In this document: positions 37,601 to 45,291 of the stretch, piece after piece | How the letters are laid out: each line of letters starts with the position of its first letter | Position numbering within the stretch: the stretch's first letter is position 1 | Source: Rhodanobacter sp. DHG33 | GTDB lineage: Bacteria > Pseudomonadota > Gammaproteobacteria > Xanthomonadales > Rhodanobacteraceae | Direction: 5' to 3' | Assembly: GCF_014843005.1 (NCBI RefSeq) | Contig: NZ_JACYXM010000003.1 | Span: forward strand, 62,001 to 126,000 | Length of the DNA stretch: 64,000 nucleotides | Position numbers and translations under genes: made by a program | Notes under the pieces: model-generated | The model's database searches: none | Told to the model about the DNA's origin: nothing | The model's input: the letters and a program-made list of their open reading frames with translations, nothing else

Positions 37601-37917
37601 GCCGAAATCGCGTCGACCACCGTGTCGGCATAACGCTTGATTTCCTGCGCGCGGTTCAAGCTGCCCGAGAAGCCGTTGACGGTCATGCCGGTGAGTTGCT
37701 TCGCCTCCTTCTCGTCGGCCGTCGTGGTGGCGTCCTTCTTCTTGTCCTTGACGTCCTTCTTCGCCGCGGGCGCGGCCTGGTCGGTCGCCTGCTGCGTGGG
37801 CTGCGCGGTTTGTGCATGCAGTTGCCCGACTGCGAGCAACGTCATCGCAATCGCGAAGGGCAGCAGGCGCAATTGGCCGGCGCCGCGCGTTTGCGGATCC
37901 ATGGATGGCTTCTTCAC
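34678..37917 (-). CDS. TonB-dependent receptor, carbohydrate-uptake type
   Basis: 1079-residue outer-membrane transporter. GTG start with GGGGAG seven bases upstream; signal peptide RLLPFAIAMTLLAVGQLHAQ; a Lys/Asp-rich spacer; then the plug with DAGSLPDTSVTEALQRVPGVAV, DISLQGLPYTSTLFNGREVF, LIGSVVVSKNQTADMIEGGIAGSIDLNTRKPF. The barrel ends in LSLRASF with terminal Phe. The EALQRVPGV plug and very long barrel match the TonB receptors of Xanthomonas/Caulobacter sugar loci. With the LacI regulator and MFS transporter it should import an oligosaccharide; which one is not known. Confidence 0.92.
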   Translation of the reverse strand: MKKPSMDPQTRGAGQLRLLPFAIAMTLLAVGQLHAQTAQPTQQATDQAAPAAKKDVKDKKKDATTTADEKEAKQLTGMTVNGFSGSLNRAQEIKRYADTVVDAISAQDAGSLPDTSVTEALQRVPGVAVSAFGIAADPDHFSIQGSDISLQGLPYTSTLFNGREVFSAGGGQGLNFATVSPELIGSVVVSKNQTADMIEGGIAGSIDLNTRKPFDSSKDTQASFTVGNYWGSLDKKGTPQISGLLSHNWDTDIGRFGVLGNIAYDRIDQADNAISLVDFQRRCNGCTLPGSRNDDFPGLAPGQYAYVPIGGDLRTQDETSTRFGSVFAAQWESPDKAWQATLEWDRVSDTETTYEHTLQASTDGCAWSDPNQCDIPLAGTYPTFNSQGVFQSGIVTALPSQYNYPSAYGGLPTQLDSTAFRNRYVTNDYSFNLKWNVNDRLHLSADVQDTNSTYDNFYYYIRQLTMANWDIALHGNNVPSVSLLSPDPNETTAQYFANPNNTYWAAAQDHQEHSWGNQRAFRLDGTFDVDKGFLDNLQFGVRHTDQSEVVQNSAYNYEAVSSPSPGISVVTAANTPGDTSPYHINLPAFSGGDFGVVAPYFNLNPLTQFQQAANVIQQINQQWFAMNPGMAGGPYYTNFQREQYVAGDVFVPGTYYLPQEIASNEEKTNAAYVRLNFGNDNTDFLSGLQISGNIGLRYVHTQDDASGFLLLPNMNQTLNGKTIAEYCQQSVSGPAPQPGTFCALTPAQQQQYVNFANGAYTPINASNSYGNWLPSFNLAIGWTSDLITRFAFSESVYRPTLNQLQAGQTVSGLLPYGTNGSTAPTLSNGYTGANPYLKPITAHNFDLTQEWYFGNVGSLSGTLFWKQLDNTIQYITHVVDTTVTNNGVSYPEQYTAGLANLRQKGSVGGVELAYQQKYDFLPGWLSGFGTQMNYTYIKPHGLGFGSVDYCPSGYVAPTQCINQLKLPPSELSRDTYNFTVYYEKGPLSARLAYNWRSAFLITGQEADYPFLPVMADSQGQLDASLIYALNDHVKISLQAANILNSTFKTREIVNTDGLEVPKGFFRDDTRYNLSLRASF

Positions 37918-38173
37918 TTCGTATCTCCCCAGTTACCAGTGAACGCACGGCGGATGCGGCCCCTTTGCCCCGGCCCATCCGCCCGCCTCTTACTTCAAAC
38001 CCTTCCGCCAGCCCCCGCTGGCCCCACGGCAGGACATCGAGCACGCATGCCACGCCGCCATCGATCAAGAGAAGCATCGCTCCGACTGCCGGGTCGGATC
38101 CGGCGACGCCACCGCATGGCGCGCTCGCCGGACAGGCCACTCCCCTCGCCCCGAGGGCTTCCTCGCCCGTGGC

Positions 38174-38227
38174 AAGCTAGTCAAATGTACCAGCGCTGTC
38201 AACAGAAAATACCAGCGCTGGTATTTT
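38174..38227 (-). promoter_or_regulatory. TonB-receptor promoter with two LacI-type operators
   Basis: Minus-strand -35 TTGACA (38202-38197), 17-bp spacer, -10 TAGCTT (38179-38174). A 22-bp perfect palindrome centred at 38216/38217 (core TACCAGCGCTGGTA) lies just upstream of the -35. A second, imperfect copy (GTACCAGCGCTGTC) is centred at 38194/38195 in the spacer. The centres are 22 bp apart, two helical turns, typical for a LacI-family repressor. The remaining leader to the start codon, 37918-38170, is about 250 nt long and shows no gene or known riboswitch. Confidence 0.87.
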
Positions 38228-38315
38228 TGACCGGAACGGAGGAAATTCACGTGGATGCGCGCCTTGCGCATGGGTTAGCATGGGTCGTTGCAAGCCATAC
38301 AGGGGTGGGCTTTAG

Positions 38316-39329
38316 ATGCCTGCGAGAATCGAGGACGTCGCCGCGCATGCCGGCGTGTCCACCAAGACGGTGTCACGTGTCCTCAACGGCCATCCGAGCG
38401 TGCGCGCCACGCTGCGCACGCGCATCGAAGCCTCGATCCGCGCTCTCAATTACGTGCCCAATCCGTCGGCGCGCGGCCTGGCGGGCAACCGCTCGTACCT
38501 GGTCGCGCTGCTGTACGACAACCCGATGGCAGGCTCCAGCTACACGATGGAATTGATCGTGGGCGTGCTGCAGGCGTGCAAAGGGACGCCCTACAACGCC
38601 GTGCTGCACCCCTTCGACACGGCGGACGATCTGGCTGCGCAGATCGACGGCTTCGTGGCGACGCACCGCCCGGACGCGCTGGTGCTGGTGCCGCCCCATG
38701 CGAACAACGCCAAGCTGCTGCAGCGCCTCGACGAACTGGACATACGCTATTCCACGGTCTCCTCGAAGTTGCGCCAGTCGCGCATCGACATCGGCTTCGA
38801 CGAGCGCCGGGCGGCGGCGGACATCGTCGAGCACCTGATTTCGCTGGGGCACCGCCGGATCGCCCACATCACCGGACTGCACGGGCACGGCGCGCGCACC
38901 TGGCGCCTCAGCGGCTATCGCGATGCGTTGCGCAAGGCGGGCATCGCGTATGACGAGTCACTGGTGGTGGAGGGCGATTTCACCTTCGCATCGGGCATGG
39001 CCGGCGCCAAGGCGCTGCTCGACCGGCGGCGTGCGCCCACGGCGATCTTCACGGCGAACGACGACATGGCCTGCGGCGTGATGCGCGAAGCCTACGAGCG
39101 CGGGCTCGCCATTCCCGGCGACCTGTCGGTCTGCGGCTTCGACGGCACGCCGGTATCGCAGCTGATCTCGCCCGGCCTGACCACGGTGCGCCAGCCGTGC
39201 CGGGAGATCGGTTGCCAGGCCGTCGAAAGCGTCCTGCAGTCGATCCGCGACCCGGCCCTGCGCCAGCAGGCGCGCGTGCCCTACGAAGTGCAGCTGCGCG
39301 CATCCACGGCGGCGCCCAGGAAGCCTTAG
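38316..39329 (+). CDS. LacI-family transcriptional regulator of the sugar locus
   Basis: 337-residue repressor. The helix-turn-helix is RIEDVAAHAGVSTKTVSRVLNGHPSVRATLRTRIEASIRALNYVPNPSARGL (residues 4-55), with the hinge after it. The periplasmic-binding-like effector domain contains HRPDALVLVPPHA, LGHRRIAHITG, PTAIFTANDDMACGVM and LSVCGFDGTPVSQLISPGLTTVRQP. It diverges from the TonB receptor across its likely operators and precedes the MFS gene by 42 bp. A TAGCAT hexamer 35 nt upstream of the ATG may be its -10. Confidence 0.93.
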   Translation: MPARIEDVAAHAGVSTKTVSRVLNGHPSVRATLRTRIEASIRALNYVPNPSARGLAGNRSYLVALLYDNPMAGSSYTMELIVGVLQACKGTPYNAVLHPFDTADDLAAQIDGFVATHRPDALVLVPPHANNAKLLQRLDELDIRYSTVSSKLRQSRIDIGFDERRAAADIVEHLISLGHRRIAHITGLHGHGARTWRLSGYRDALRKAGIAYDESLVVEGDFTFASGMAGAKALLDRRRAPTAIFTANDDMACGVMREAYERGLAIPGDLSVCGFDGTPVSQLISPGLTTVRQPCREIGCQAVESVLQSIRDPALRQQARVPYEVQLRASTAAPRKP

Positions 39330-39371
39330 GATTCATCCCATACCGTCGCCGCGCTCATCCGGCTCCGACGG

Positions 39372-40688
39372 ATGAGCGGGATGCGAATGACGGTGACCGA
39401 CGACAAGGCCGAAGCTGCGACGCGCAGGCTCCCGCATGCCGGGACGACCTCCGGCGGAACGCTGCGCGCACGCCGCATCGGCTGGCCCTTCATCGCGGTC
39501 TACGGCGCGGCCTATACCGGCCTGTGGATGGCGCTGCTGCCGCCCATCCTGGTGGGCCTGGCGATGCGCGTGCGCGAGATCGACCCGGCGCACGCGACCG
39601 GCAGCCTGTCGCTGGTCGTGGGCGTGGGCGCGCTGTTGGCATTGTTCGGCAACCCGTTCTTCGGGCGCCTGTCGGACCGCACGACTTCGCGCTTCGGCAT
39701 GCGCCGGCCCTGGCTGATCGCCGGCGCCCTGGGTGGCGCGGCGGGGCTGGCGATCGTCGCGCAGGCCGCCTCGGTGCCGCAGCTCCTGCTGGGCTGGTGC
39801 ATCGCGCAGCTCGCCTACAACGCACAGTTGGCCGCGCTGGCCGCGATCCTTGCCGACCAGGTACCGGCGGAGCAGCGCGGCACGGTGTCCGGCGTGGTGG
39901 GCATCAGCCTGCCGCTGGGCATGGTGGCCGGCACCTTCCTGGTGGAGGCCCTCGCGTCTTCCACGCTGGCCATCTTCCTGGTGCCAGCCGCGATCGCAAC
40001 GGCCAGCGCGCTCGCCCTGGCCTGGGCGCTGCCCGATCTGCGACTGGCGGCGGCGCAGCGGCCGCATTACGGATGGCGCGGATTCCTGGGCAGCTTCTGG
40101 ATCAACCCCTTGCGCTTCCCCGATTTCGCCTGGGCCTGGAGCAGCCGCTTCCTGCTCTACGCAGGGGTCGCGCTGCTGATGACCTACCAGGAGTTCTACC
40201 TGATCCATCAGCTGGGCCGCGCCCCGGCCGATGCGCCGCGGCTGATTTTCCTGTCCACCCTGGTGCAGTCCTGCGCGGTAGCGATCTCCAGCGCCGTGGG
40301 CGGCGGCCTGTCCGATGCCAGCGGGCGGCGCAGGGCTTTCGTGTCCGGTGCGGCGTTGGTCTATGCGCTGGCTTTGTTGATGATCGCCTTCGCCGCTTCG
40401 TATGCCTGGTTCCTCGCCGGCATGGCGATCACCGGCATGGCACAAGGCGTCTATCTCGCCGCCGACCTCGCCCTGGTGACCGACGTGTTGCCGGAACGCG
40501 AAACCCATGCCGCCCGAAATCTCGGCATCTTCAACATCGCCAACGTCCTGCCGCAATCGCTGATGCCGGCAGTCGCGCCGGCCATCCTGTCGGTCAGCCA
40601 CGGGAGTTATGCCGCGCTGTTCGTGGCGGCGGCGATCCTCGTCTCGTTGGGCGCCTGGGCCATCCTGCCGGTGCGCGGAGTGCGCTGA
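39372..40688 (+). CDS. MFS sugar transporter-like protein
   Basis: 438-residue, 12-helix transporter. Motif A-like loop GNPFFGRLSDRTTSRFGMRRPWLIAG is typical of the GPH/sucrose-type MFS carriers, repeated in the second half as GGGLSDASGRRRAFVSGAALVY. The N-terminal ~40 residues are hydrophilic; starts at 39372, 39381 or 39387 are possible. Given the neighbours it probably moves the sugar released in the periplasm across the inner membrane. Likely co-transcribed with the LacI gene. Confidence 0.86.
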   Translation: MSGMRMTVTDDKAEAATRRLPHAGTTSGGTLRARRIGWPFIAVYGAAYTGLWMALLPPILVGLAMRVREIDPAHATGSLSLVVGVGALLALFGNPFFGRLSDRTTSRFGMRRPWLIAGALGGAAGLAIVAQAASVPQLLLGWCIAQLAYNAQLAALAAILADQVPAEQRGTVSGVVGISLPLGMVAGTFLVEALASSTLAIFLVPAAIATASALALAWALPDLRLAAAQRPHYGWRGFLGSFWINPLRFPDFAWAWSSRFLLYAGVALLMTYQEFYLIHQLGRAPADAPRLIFLSTLVQSCAVAISSAVGGGLSDASGRRRAFVSGAALVYALALLMIAFAASYAWFLAGMAITGMAQGVYLAADLALVTDVLPERETHAARNLGIFNIANVLPQSLMPAVAPAILSVSHGSYAALFVAAAILVSLGAWAILPVRGVR

Positions 40689-40825
40689 AGCATGGCCGGG
40701 CGCCACCGGTGCCGCATCAGATGCACTTATCGCCGGAATCACGAAAACCGTCTTGGCTTATCGGCACGGGCGGGCATAGCATGCGACGACACGTATCCAC
40801 GCCACCATCGAATGGGGAGATCGCC

Positions 40826-41374
40826 ATGTTCCGTCCGTTGCTTGCCAGCCTGCTCGCGCTCAGCCTGCTGCCCGCCGCCGCAATGGCGGACGATGCCGGC
40901 TTCTGGCAAACCCCCGTCATCACGGCCGCCGGCAAGATCCATCCGCTGCCGCAGGCCGCCTACCAGCCAGATCGCAATGCCACCTACAAGGTGGTGTTCA
41001 CGATGACCATGCCCTCCGCCAAGCCGGACGAGGTCAACCCCGCCCTGGAGCGCGTGGCGCGCACGGTGAACCTGTACGCGCAGTCCGGCGTGCCGGTGAA
41101 CCACCTGAAGTTCGTGGCCGTCGCCGCCGGCCCGGCGACGGCGATCGCGCTCAACGACGACGCCTACAAGCAGAAGTTCGGCGTGGCCAATCCCAACCTG
41201 CCGGTGATCGAGCAGCTGCGCAAGAACGGCATCGACATCGCCGTGTGCGGCCAAGCCTGGGCCGAACACAAGTTCGACTACGCCTGGAAAGACAGCCGCG
41301 TCACGCTCGCGCTGTCCCTGCTCACCACGGTCACGACGCTGGAGCACCAGGGCTACACGCTGATGCCGCTGTAA
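40826..41374 (+). CDS. Periplasmic DsrE-family protein
   Basis: 182-residue exported protein: signal peptide MFRPLLASLLALSLLPAAAMADDA, then a DsrE/DsrF-like fold (YKVVFTMTMPSA, VNHLKFVAVAAGPATAIALNDD, LRKNGIDIAVCGQAW, VTLALSLLTTVTTLEHQGYTLMPL). The single conserved cysteine in AVCGQAW is where cytoplasmic DsrE-type proteins carry sulfur. A role in sulfane-sulfur handling is inferred from the thiosulfate genes that follow. It has its own upstream region (TAGCAT at 40777) and ends before a hairpin, so it is probably a separate unit. Confidence 0.8.
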   Translation: MFRPLLASLLALSLLPAAAMADDAGFWQTPVITAAGKIHPLPQAAYQPDRNATYKVVFTMTMPSAKPDEVNPALERVARTVNLYAQSGVPVNHLKFVAVAAGPATAIALNDDAYKQKFGVANPNLPVIEQLRKNGIDIAVCGQAWAEHKFDYAWKDSRVTLALSLLTTVTTLEHQGYTLMPL

Positions 41375-41397
41375 ACGGTCGCCGCAGACAATCGCCT

Positions 41398-41418
41398 GCC
41401 GAGCCAGGGAGGCTCGGC
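41398..41418 (+). terminator. Hairpin after the DsrE-like gene
   Basis: Perfect 8-bp stem GCCGAGCC-AGGGA-GGCTCGGC, 24 bp after the stop codon. No T-run. Likely separates the DsrE-like gene from the sulfur operon; the rest of 41419-41546 shows only a short AAGCA-N7-TGCTT dyad. Confidence 0.5.
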
Positions 41419-41546
41419 GACGACTGGACGCGCTGTGCGTCTGACCGAACGGAACCGAGGCAGCCACGCTGGATTCGGCGAACCGGAAAAGCACAGGCCA
41501 TGCTTTCGAACAGCAGGCCAACGTTGTCGCTCTCGAAGAGAACCCG

Positions 41547-42488
41547 ATGAAACGAGCACGCTCACGATCCCTATGCCTGGCGACCCTGCTCGCTTTCGCC
41601 TGCAGCGCCCAGGCCGCCGGCCAGGCCAAGACCGATTACCTGCCGCCGTGGAACCCGCCGCCGGAAGGCATGCAGTTCAGCGTGCCGCCGTTCGACGCCA
41701 TCGCCGACCTGCACGGCGACGTGGTCGATCCGCAGCTCACCGTGTTCTTCGCCGGCAACCAGTTCATGGTGGTGCACGACCTGGTCGCCGCGTTCAAGCA
41801 GGCGCACCCCGAATACCAGCGCGTGTTCGTGGAAACCCTGCCGCCCGGCATCCTCGCCAAGCAGATCGGCAGCGGCGTGCTGGTGATGGGCAACCTGCGC
41901 CTCGCGCTGAAGCCGGACGTCTACACGGCGGGCAAGGGCGCCGTCGACCGGCTGCAGATGCAGCACGGCTGGTTCGCCGACAGCGCCGACTACGCGCGCA
42001 ACCCGCTGGCGATCCTGGTGGCGAAGGGCAACCCCAAGCACATCGAAGGGCTGAAGGACCTCGGCCGCCCCGACGTGCGCGTGAGCATGCCGAACCCGGC
42101 GTGGGAAGGCATCGCGAAGCAGATCGAGGATGGCTACCGCAAGGCCGGCGGCGACGCGCTCGATCACGCCATCATGGTCACCAAGGTGCAGGACGGCAGC
42201 ACCTTCCTCACCACCATCCACCATCGCCAGTCGCCGCTGCGCGTGCTGCAGGGCGAATCCGATGCGGCGCCGGTGTGGTCCACCGAGGCGTACTTCCAGC
42301 AGCAGATCCTGCACCATCCGGTGGACACCGTGGCGATACCCGCGGCGCAGAACGCCGTCGGCATCTACACCGTGGCGCGTCTGAAGGCCGCGCCGCATCC
42401 GCAGGCGGCGAAGGACTTCTTCGACTTCATGCAGAGCCCGGCGGCGCAGGCGATCTACCGCAAATACGGCTTCCAGCCGCCGAAGTAA
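41547..42488 (+). CDS. Orphan periplasmic solute-binding protein in the sulfur operon
   Basis: 313 residues with signal peptide MKRARSRSLCLATLLAFACSAQAA. The mature part has the class II binding-protein layout of molybdate/sulfate-like proteins: LTVFFAGNQFMVVHDLVAAFKQAHPEYQRVFVETLPPGILAKQI, NPLAILVAKGNPKHIEGLKDLGRPDVRVSMPNPAWEGI, AAPVWSTEAYFQ, and a C-terminal ...PHPQAAKDFFDFMQSPAAQAIYRKYGF helix pair. No ABC permease or ATPase is near. It is the first gene of a unit with TsdBA-like cytochromes (4-10 bp gap), so it may bind thiosulfate, tetrathionate or a cofactor metal; this is inference. Confidence 0.82.
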   Translation: MKRARSRSLCLATLLAFACSAQAAGQAKTDYLPPWNPPPEGMQFSVPPFDAIADLHGDVVDPQLTVFFAGNQFMVVHDLVAAFKQAHPEYQRVFVETLPPGILAKQIGSGVLVMGNLRLALKPDVYTAGKGAVDRLQMQHGWFADSADYARNPLAILVAKGNPKHIEGLKDLGRPDVRVSMPNPAWEGIAKQIEDGYRKAGGDALDHAIMVTKVQDGSTFLTTIHHRQSPLRVLQGESDAAPVWSTEAYFQQQILHHPVDTVAIPAAQNAVGIYTVARLKAAPHPQAAKDFFDFMQSPAAQAIYRKYGFQPPK

Positions 42489-42492
42489 GGTG

Positions 42493-43140
42493 ATGCCCAT
42501 GCTGCGTACTCTCGGGCTTCTCGCCCTGCTGATTCCGCTGGGGGCCGGCGCCACCGATGCCGCATCGATTGCCCAACAAGGCAACGGCAAGGGCGCCGCA
42601 CCCTGCATGGCCTGTCACGGACCCGACGGTGGCGGCAACAGCGCCACGGGCTTTCCGCGATTGGCCGGCCTCGATGCCGCCTACCTGAAGCAGCAGCTCG
42701 ACGACTTCGCCAGCGGCGCGCGCGCCAATCCGGTGATGCAGCCGAACGCCAGCGCACTCAGCGAGGACGAACGCGCCGCGCTGGCGAAGTACTACAGCGC
42801 ACTGCCGTTGCCCGCACGCCTCGCCACACCGCCGGCAGCCAAGCCCGATGCCGACGGCGAACGGCTCGCCGCGCGCGGCGACTGGAGCCGCGACCTGCCC
42901 GCCTGCGTGCAATGCCACGCACCGGGCGGCGTGGGCGTGGGCGCGAACTTTCCGCCGCTGGCCGGCCAGCCTGCCGCGTACATCGCATCGCAGTTGCGGG
43001 CGTGGCAACAGGGCACGCGCCACAACGATCCGCTGCAACTGATGCAGCACGTCGCCAAACAGCTCACGCCGCAGGAGATCGACGCCGTGGCCGGCTGGTT
43101 TGCCGCGCAACCGCTGCCGGCCCGGGGAAACGGGCCGTGA
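42493..43140 (+). CDS. Dihaem cytochrome c4-like protein, probable TsdB electron acceptor
   Basis: 215-residue periplasmic cytochrome: signal peptide MPMLRTLGLLALLIPLGAGATDA, haem sites CMACH (38-42) and CVQCH (138-142), each heading a cytochrome c4-type repeat (GPDGGGNSATGFPRLAGL...; FPPLAGQPAAYIASQLRAWQQGTRHND). TsdB proteins of this kind take electrons from thiosulfate dehydrogenase TsdA, whose homologue follows 11 bp later. Starts at GTG 42490 or ATG 42499 are also possible. Confidence 0.86.
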   Translation: MPMLRTLGLLALLIPLGAGATDAASIAQQGNGKGAAPCMACHGPDGGGNSATGFPRLAGLDAAYLKQQLDDFASGARANPVMQPNASALSEDERAALAKYYSALPLPARLATPPAAKPDADGERLAARGDWSRDLPACVQCHAPGGVGVGANFPPLAGQPAAYIASQLRAWQQGTRHNDPLQLMQHVAKQLTPQEIDAVAGWFAAQPLPARGNGP

Positions 43141-43151
43141 AGGAGTACGCC

Positions 43152-44090
43152 ATGAAACGGCTGCCCGTCGCCCTGCTCGCGACCCTGACGCTCGCCGCGT
43201 GCTCGCATCCGGCTGCGGAAACGCCAGGCGCCACCAAGCCCGCGCCTGCCGCCAGCGTCGCGAGCGCTCCCGTGAAGCACCCGGCCGCACCCGCCTTCGC
43301 GCCACCTGCCGACTCCGACATCCCTGCCGGCCCGCTGGGCGACGAGATCCGCCTGGGCCGCGCGATCTTCACCGATACGCCCGCACAAGCCCACGACTAC
43401 GTCGGCAACGGCCTCAGCTGCAGCAACTGCCATCTCGATGCAGGCCGCCTGGCCAACTCTGCGCCGCTGTGGGGCGCGTGGGGCATGTATCCGCAATACC
43501 GCAAGAAGAACGGCCACGTCAACAGCTTCGGCGAACGCCTGCAGGGCTGCTTCCGCTACAGCATGAACGGCAAGGCGCCGCCGCTGGACAGCGATATCAT
43601 CGTGGCGCTGGAAAGTTACGCGTGGTGGATGAGCAAGGGCGCGCCGAACGGCGTGAAGCTGGCCGGCGCCGGCTATCCCAAGCAGGATTTCAAACCGCCG
43701 CAACCGCCCGACTACGCGCGCGGCGCCGTCGTGTACGCGAAGGACTGCGCGCTATGCCACGGCGCCGATGGCCAGGGCCAGCAGGTGAACGACCGCAACG
43801 TGTTCCCGCCGTTGTGGGGCCCGCAATCCTTCAACTGGGGCGCGGGCATGCACGAGCTCGACAATGCAGCCGCCTTCATCAAGGCCAACATGCCGCTCAG
43901 CCGCGGCGGCACGCTCAGCGACCAGGACGCGTGGGACGTGGCGATGTACATGGATGCGCACGAACGCCCGCAGGACCCGCGCTACGCCGGCGACGTCGCC
44001 GCCACCCGCGCGAAGTACCACGACACGCCGATGTCGCTGTACGGCACCACGGTGAACGGGCACCTGCTCGGCAGCGAGGCGTCGAAATGA
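43152..44090 (+). CDS. tsdA: Thiosulfate dehydrogenase (tetrathionate-forming) TsdA-like
   Basis: 312-residue dihaem cytochrome with lipobox LAAC (Cys17), so probably membrane-tethered in the periplasm. Haem sites are CSNCH (90-94) and CALCH (199-203). The segment NSFGERLQGCFRYSMNGKAPP carries Cys133, at the place of the unusual axial cysteine ligand of TsdA haem 1, and D/ALESYAWWMSKG follows as in the family. It would couple two thiosulfates to tetrathionate, passing electrons to the upstream cytochrome. An ATGA overlap joins it to the next gene. SoxXA-like relatives are a less likely alternative. Confidence 0.85.
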   Translation: MKRLPVALLATLTLAACSHPAAETPGATKPAPAASVASAPVKHPAAPAFAPPADSDIPAGPLGDEIRLGRAIFTDTPAQAHDYVGNGLSCSNCHLDAGRLANSAPLWGAWGMYPQYRKKNGHVNSFGERLQGCFRYSMNGKAPPLDSDIIVALESYAWWMSKGAPNGVKLAGAGYPKQDFKPPQPPDYARGAVVYAKDCALCHGADGQGQQVNDRNVFPPLWGPQSFNWGAGMHELDNAAAFIKANMPLSRGGTLSDQDAWDVAMYMDAHERPQDPRYAGDVAATRAKYHDTPMSLYGTTVNGHLLGSEASK

Positions 44091-44515
44091 CCGCGCAAAT
44101 CCATCGCCTCACCCCCACGTTCGGCGTGGCTCCGCAACTCGATGCGGGCGACATCGCCACGCTGGCCGCGCAGGGCTGGCGCAGCCTGGTCTGCAATCGC
44201 CCCGATGGCGAAGCCGCGGACCAGCCGGCCAGTGCCGAACTCGCGCAAGCCGCGGCTGCGCATGGCCTCGCATGGCACTACTTGCCCGTCGTCTCCGGGC
44301 AATGGCATGACGCCGATATCACTGCGTTTGCCGAGGCTCTGCGCACACTGCCCGCGCCGGTACTGGCGTTCTGCCGCAGCGGAACGCGCTCCATCCACCT
44401 GTGGGCGCTGGCGATGGCGGGCACGCTGGACGACGACAGCATCCAAGGCATCGCCGCCGATGCCGGCTACGTGTTGAACCCCGCAGTGCTGCATCGCGCG
44501 GACGCATCGTCCTGA
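44087..44515 (+). CDS. DUF442/TIGR01244-type sulfur transferase (phosphatase-like fold)
   Basis: 142-residue cytoplasmic protein of the family often fused to or next to persulfide dioxygenases (Blh-like). The Cys loop VLAFCRSGTRSIHLWALA has the CX5R phosphatase-type signature, and the N-terminal FGVAPQLDAGDIATLAAQGWRSLVCNRPDGEAADQP is diagnostic. It could act on protein- or glutathione-bound sulfane sulfur. Starts in an ATGA overlap with tsdA and ends in a TGATG overlap with the exporter gene, so translation is coupled. Confidence 0.85.
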   Translation: MTAQIHRLTPTFGVAPQLDAGDIATLAAQGWRSLVCNRPDGEAADQPASAELAQAAAAHGLAWHYLPVVSGQWHDADITAFAEALRTLPAPVLAFCRSGTRSIHLWALAMAGTLDDDSIQGIAADAGYVLNPAVLHRADASS

Positions 44516-45282
44516 TGTTGGCCGACCTGCTGGCGCTGGCCTGCGGCTCGCTGGTGGGCTTTTCGCTGGCGCTGATCGGCGGCGGCGGCTCCATCCTCGC
44601 CTTGCCGATGCTGCTTTACGTGGTCGGTCTACACGACAACCCGCACCTTGCGATCGGCACCGGCGCAGTAGCCGTCGCGGCCAATGCCTTCGTCAACCTG
44701 CTGCCGCATGCGCGCGCCGGCCACGTGCGCTGGCCGGCCGCACTCACGTTCGCCGCCGCCGGCGTGGTGGGTGCGTTCGCCGGTTCCACGCTGGGCAAGC
44801 GCGTGGACGGCCACCACCTGCTCGCGCTGTTCGCCGTGCTGATGCTGGTGGTGGCGGCGCTGATGCTGCGTGGACGGCGCAATACGGCGGACGGCAGCTA
44901 TCCGAAGCCGCGACTGTTTCCCCGTCTCGCCGCTACCGGGTTCGGCGCGGGCGCGCTGTCCGGCTTCTTCGGCATCGGCGGCGGTTTCCTCATCGTGCCG
45001 GGGCTGATCTTCGCCAGCGGCATGGAAATCATCGCCGCCATCGGCAGCTCGCTGGTCGCGGTGGGCGCGTTCGCCTCGACTACCGCGATCAACTACGCCG
45101 CCTCCGGCCTGGTCGACTGGCGCATCGCCGCGCTGTTCGTGGCCGGCGGCATCGTCGGCGGCTGGCTGGGCGCGCATCTGGCGCAGCGGTTGGCGCGCAC
45201 TCGCGGCGCGCTCAACCTGGTGTTCGCGTTCGCCGTCATTGCGGTGGCGGTTTACATGCTGGCGCGCAATCTGCACGCTTGA
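44515..45282 (+). CDS. TauE/SafE-family sulfite/organosulfur exporter
   Basis: 255-residue membrane protein with two TauE repeats: LALACGSLVGFSLALIGGGGSILALPMLLYVVG at the N-terminus and FGAGALSGFFGIGGGFLIVPGLIFASGMEIIAAIGSSLVAVGAFASTTAINY in the second half, plus the end block GWLGAHLAQRLARTRGALNLVFAFAVIAV. Relatives export sulfite, sulfoacetate or similar anions. As last gene of the sulfur operon it probably removes an oxidised sulfur product. Translation is coupled to the preceding gene by a one-base stop/start overlap. Confidence 0.88.
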   Translation: MLADLLALACGSLVGFSLALIGGGGSILALPMLLYVVGLHDNPHLAIGTGAVAVAANAFVNLLPHARAGHVRWPAALTFAAAGVVGAFAGSTLGKRVDGHHLLALFAVLMLVVAALMLRGRRNTADGSYPKPRLFPRLAATGFGAGALSGFFGIGGGFLIVPGLIFASGMEIIAAIGSSLVAVGAFASTTAINYAASGLVDWRIAALFVAGGIVGGWLGAHLAQRLARTRGALNLVFAFAVIAVAVYMLARNLHA

Positions 45283-45291
45283 ACATGCCGC

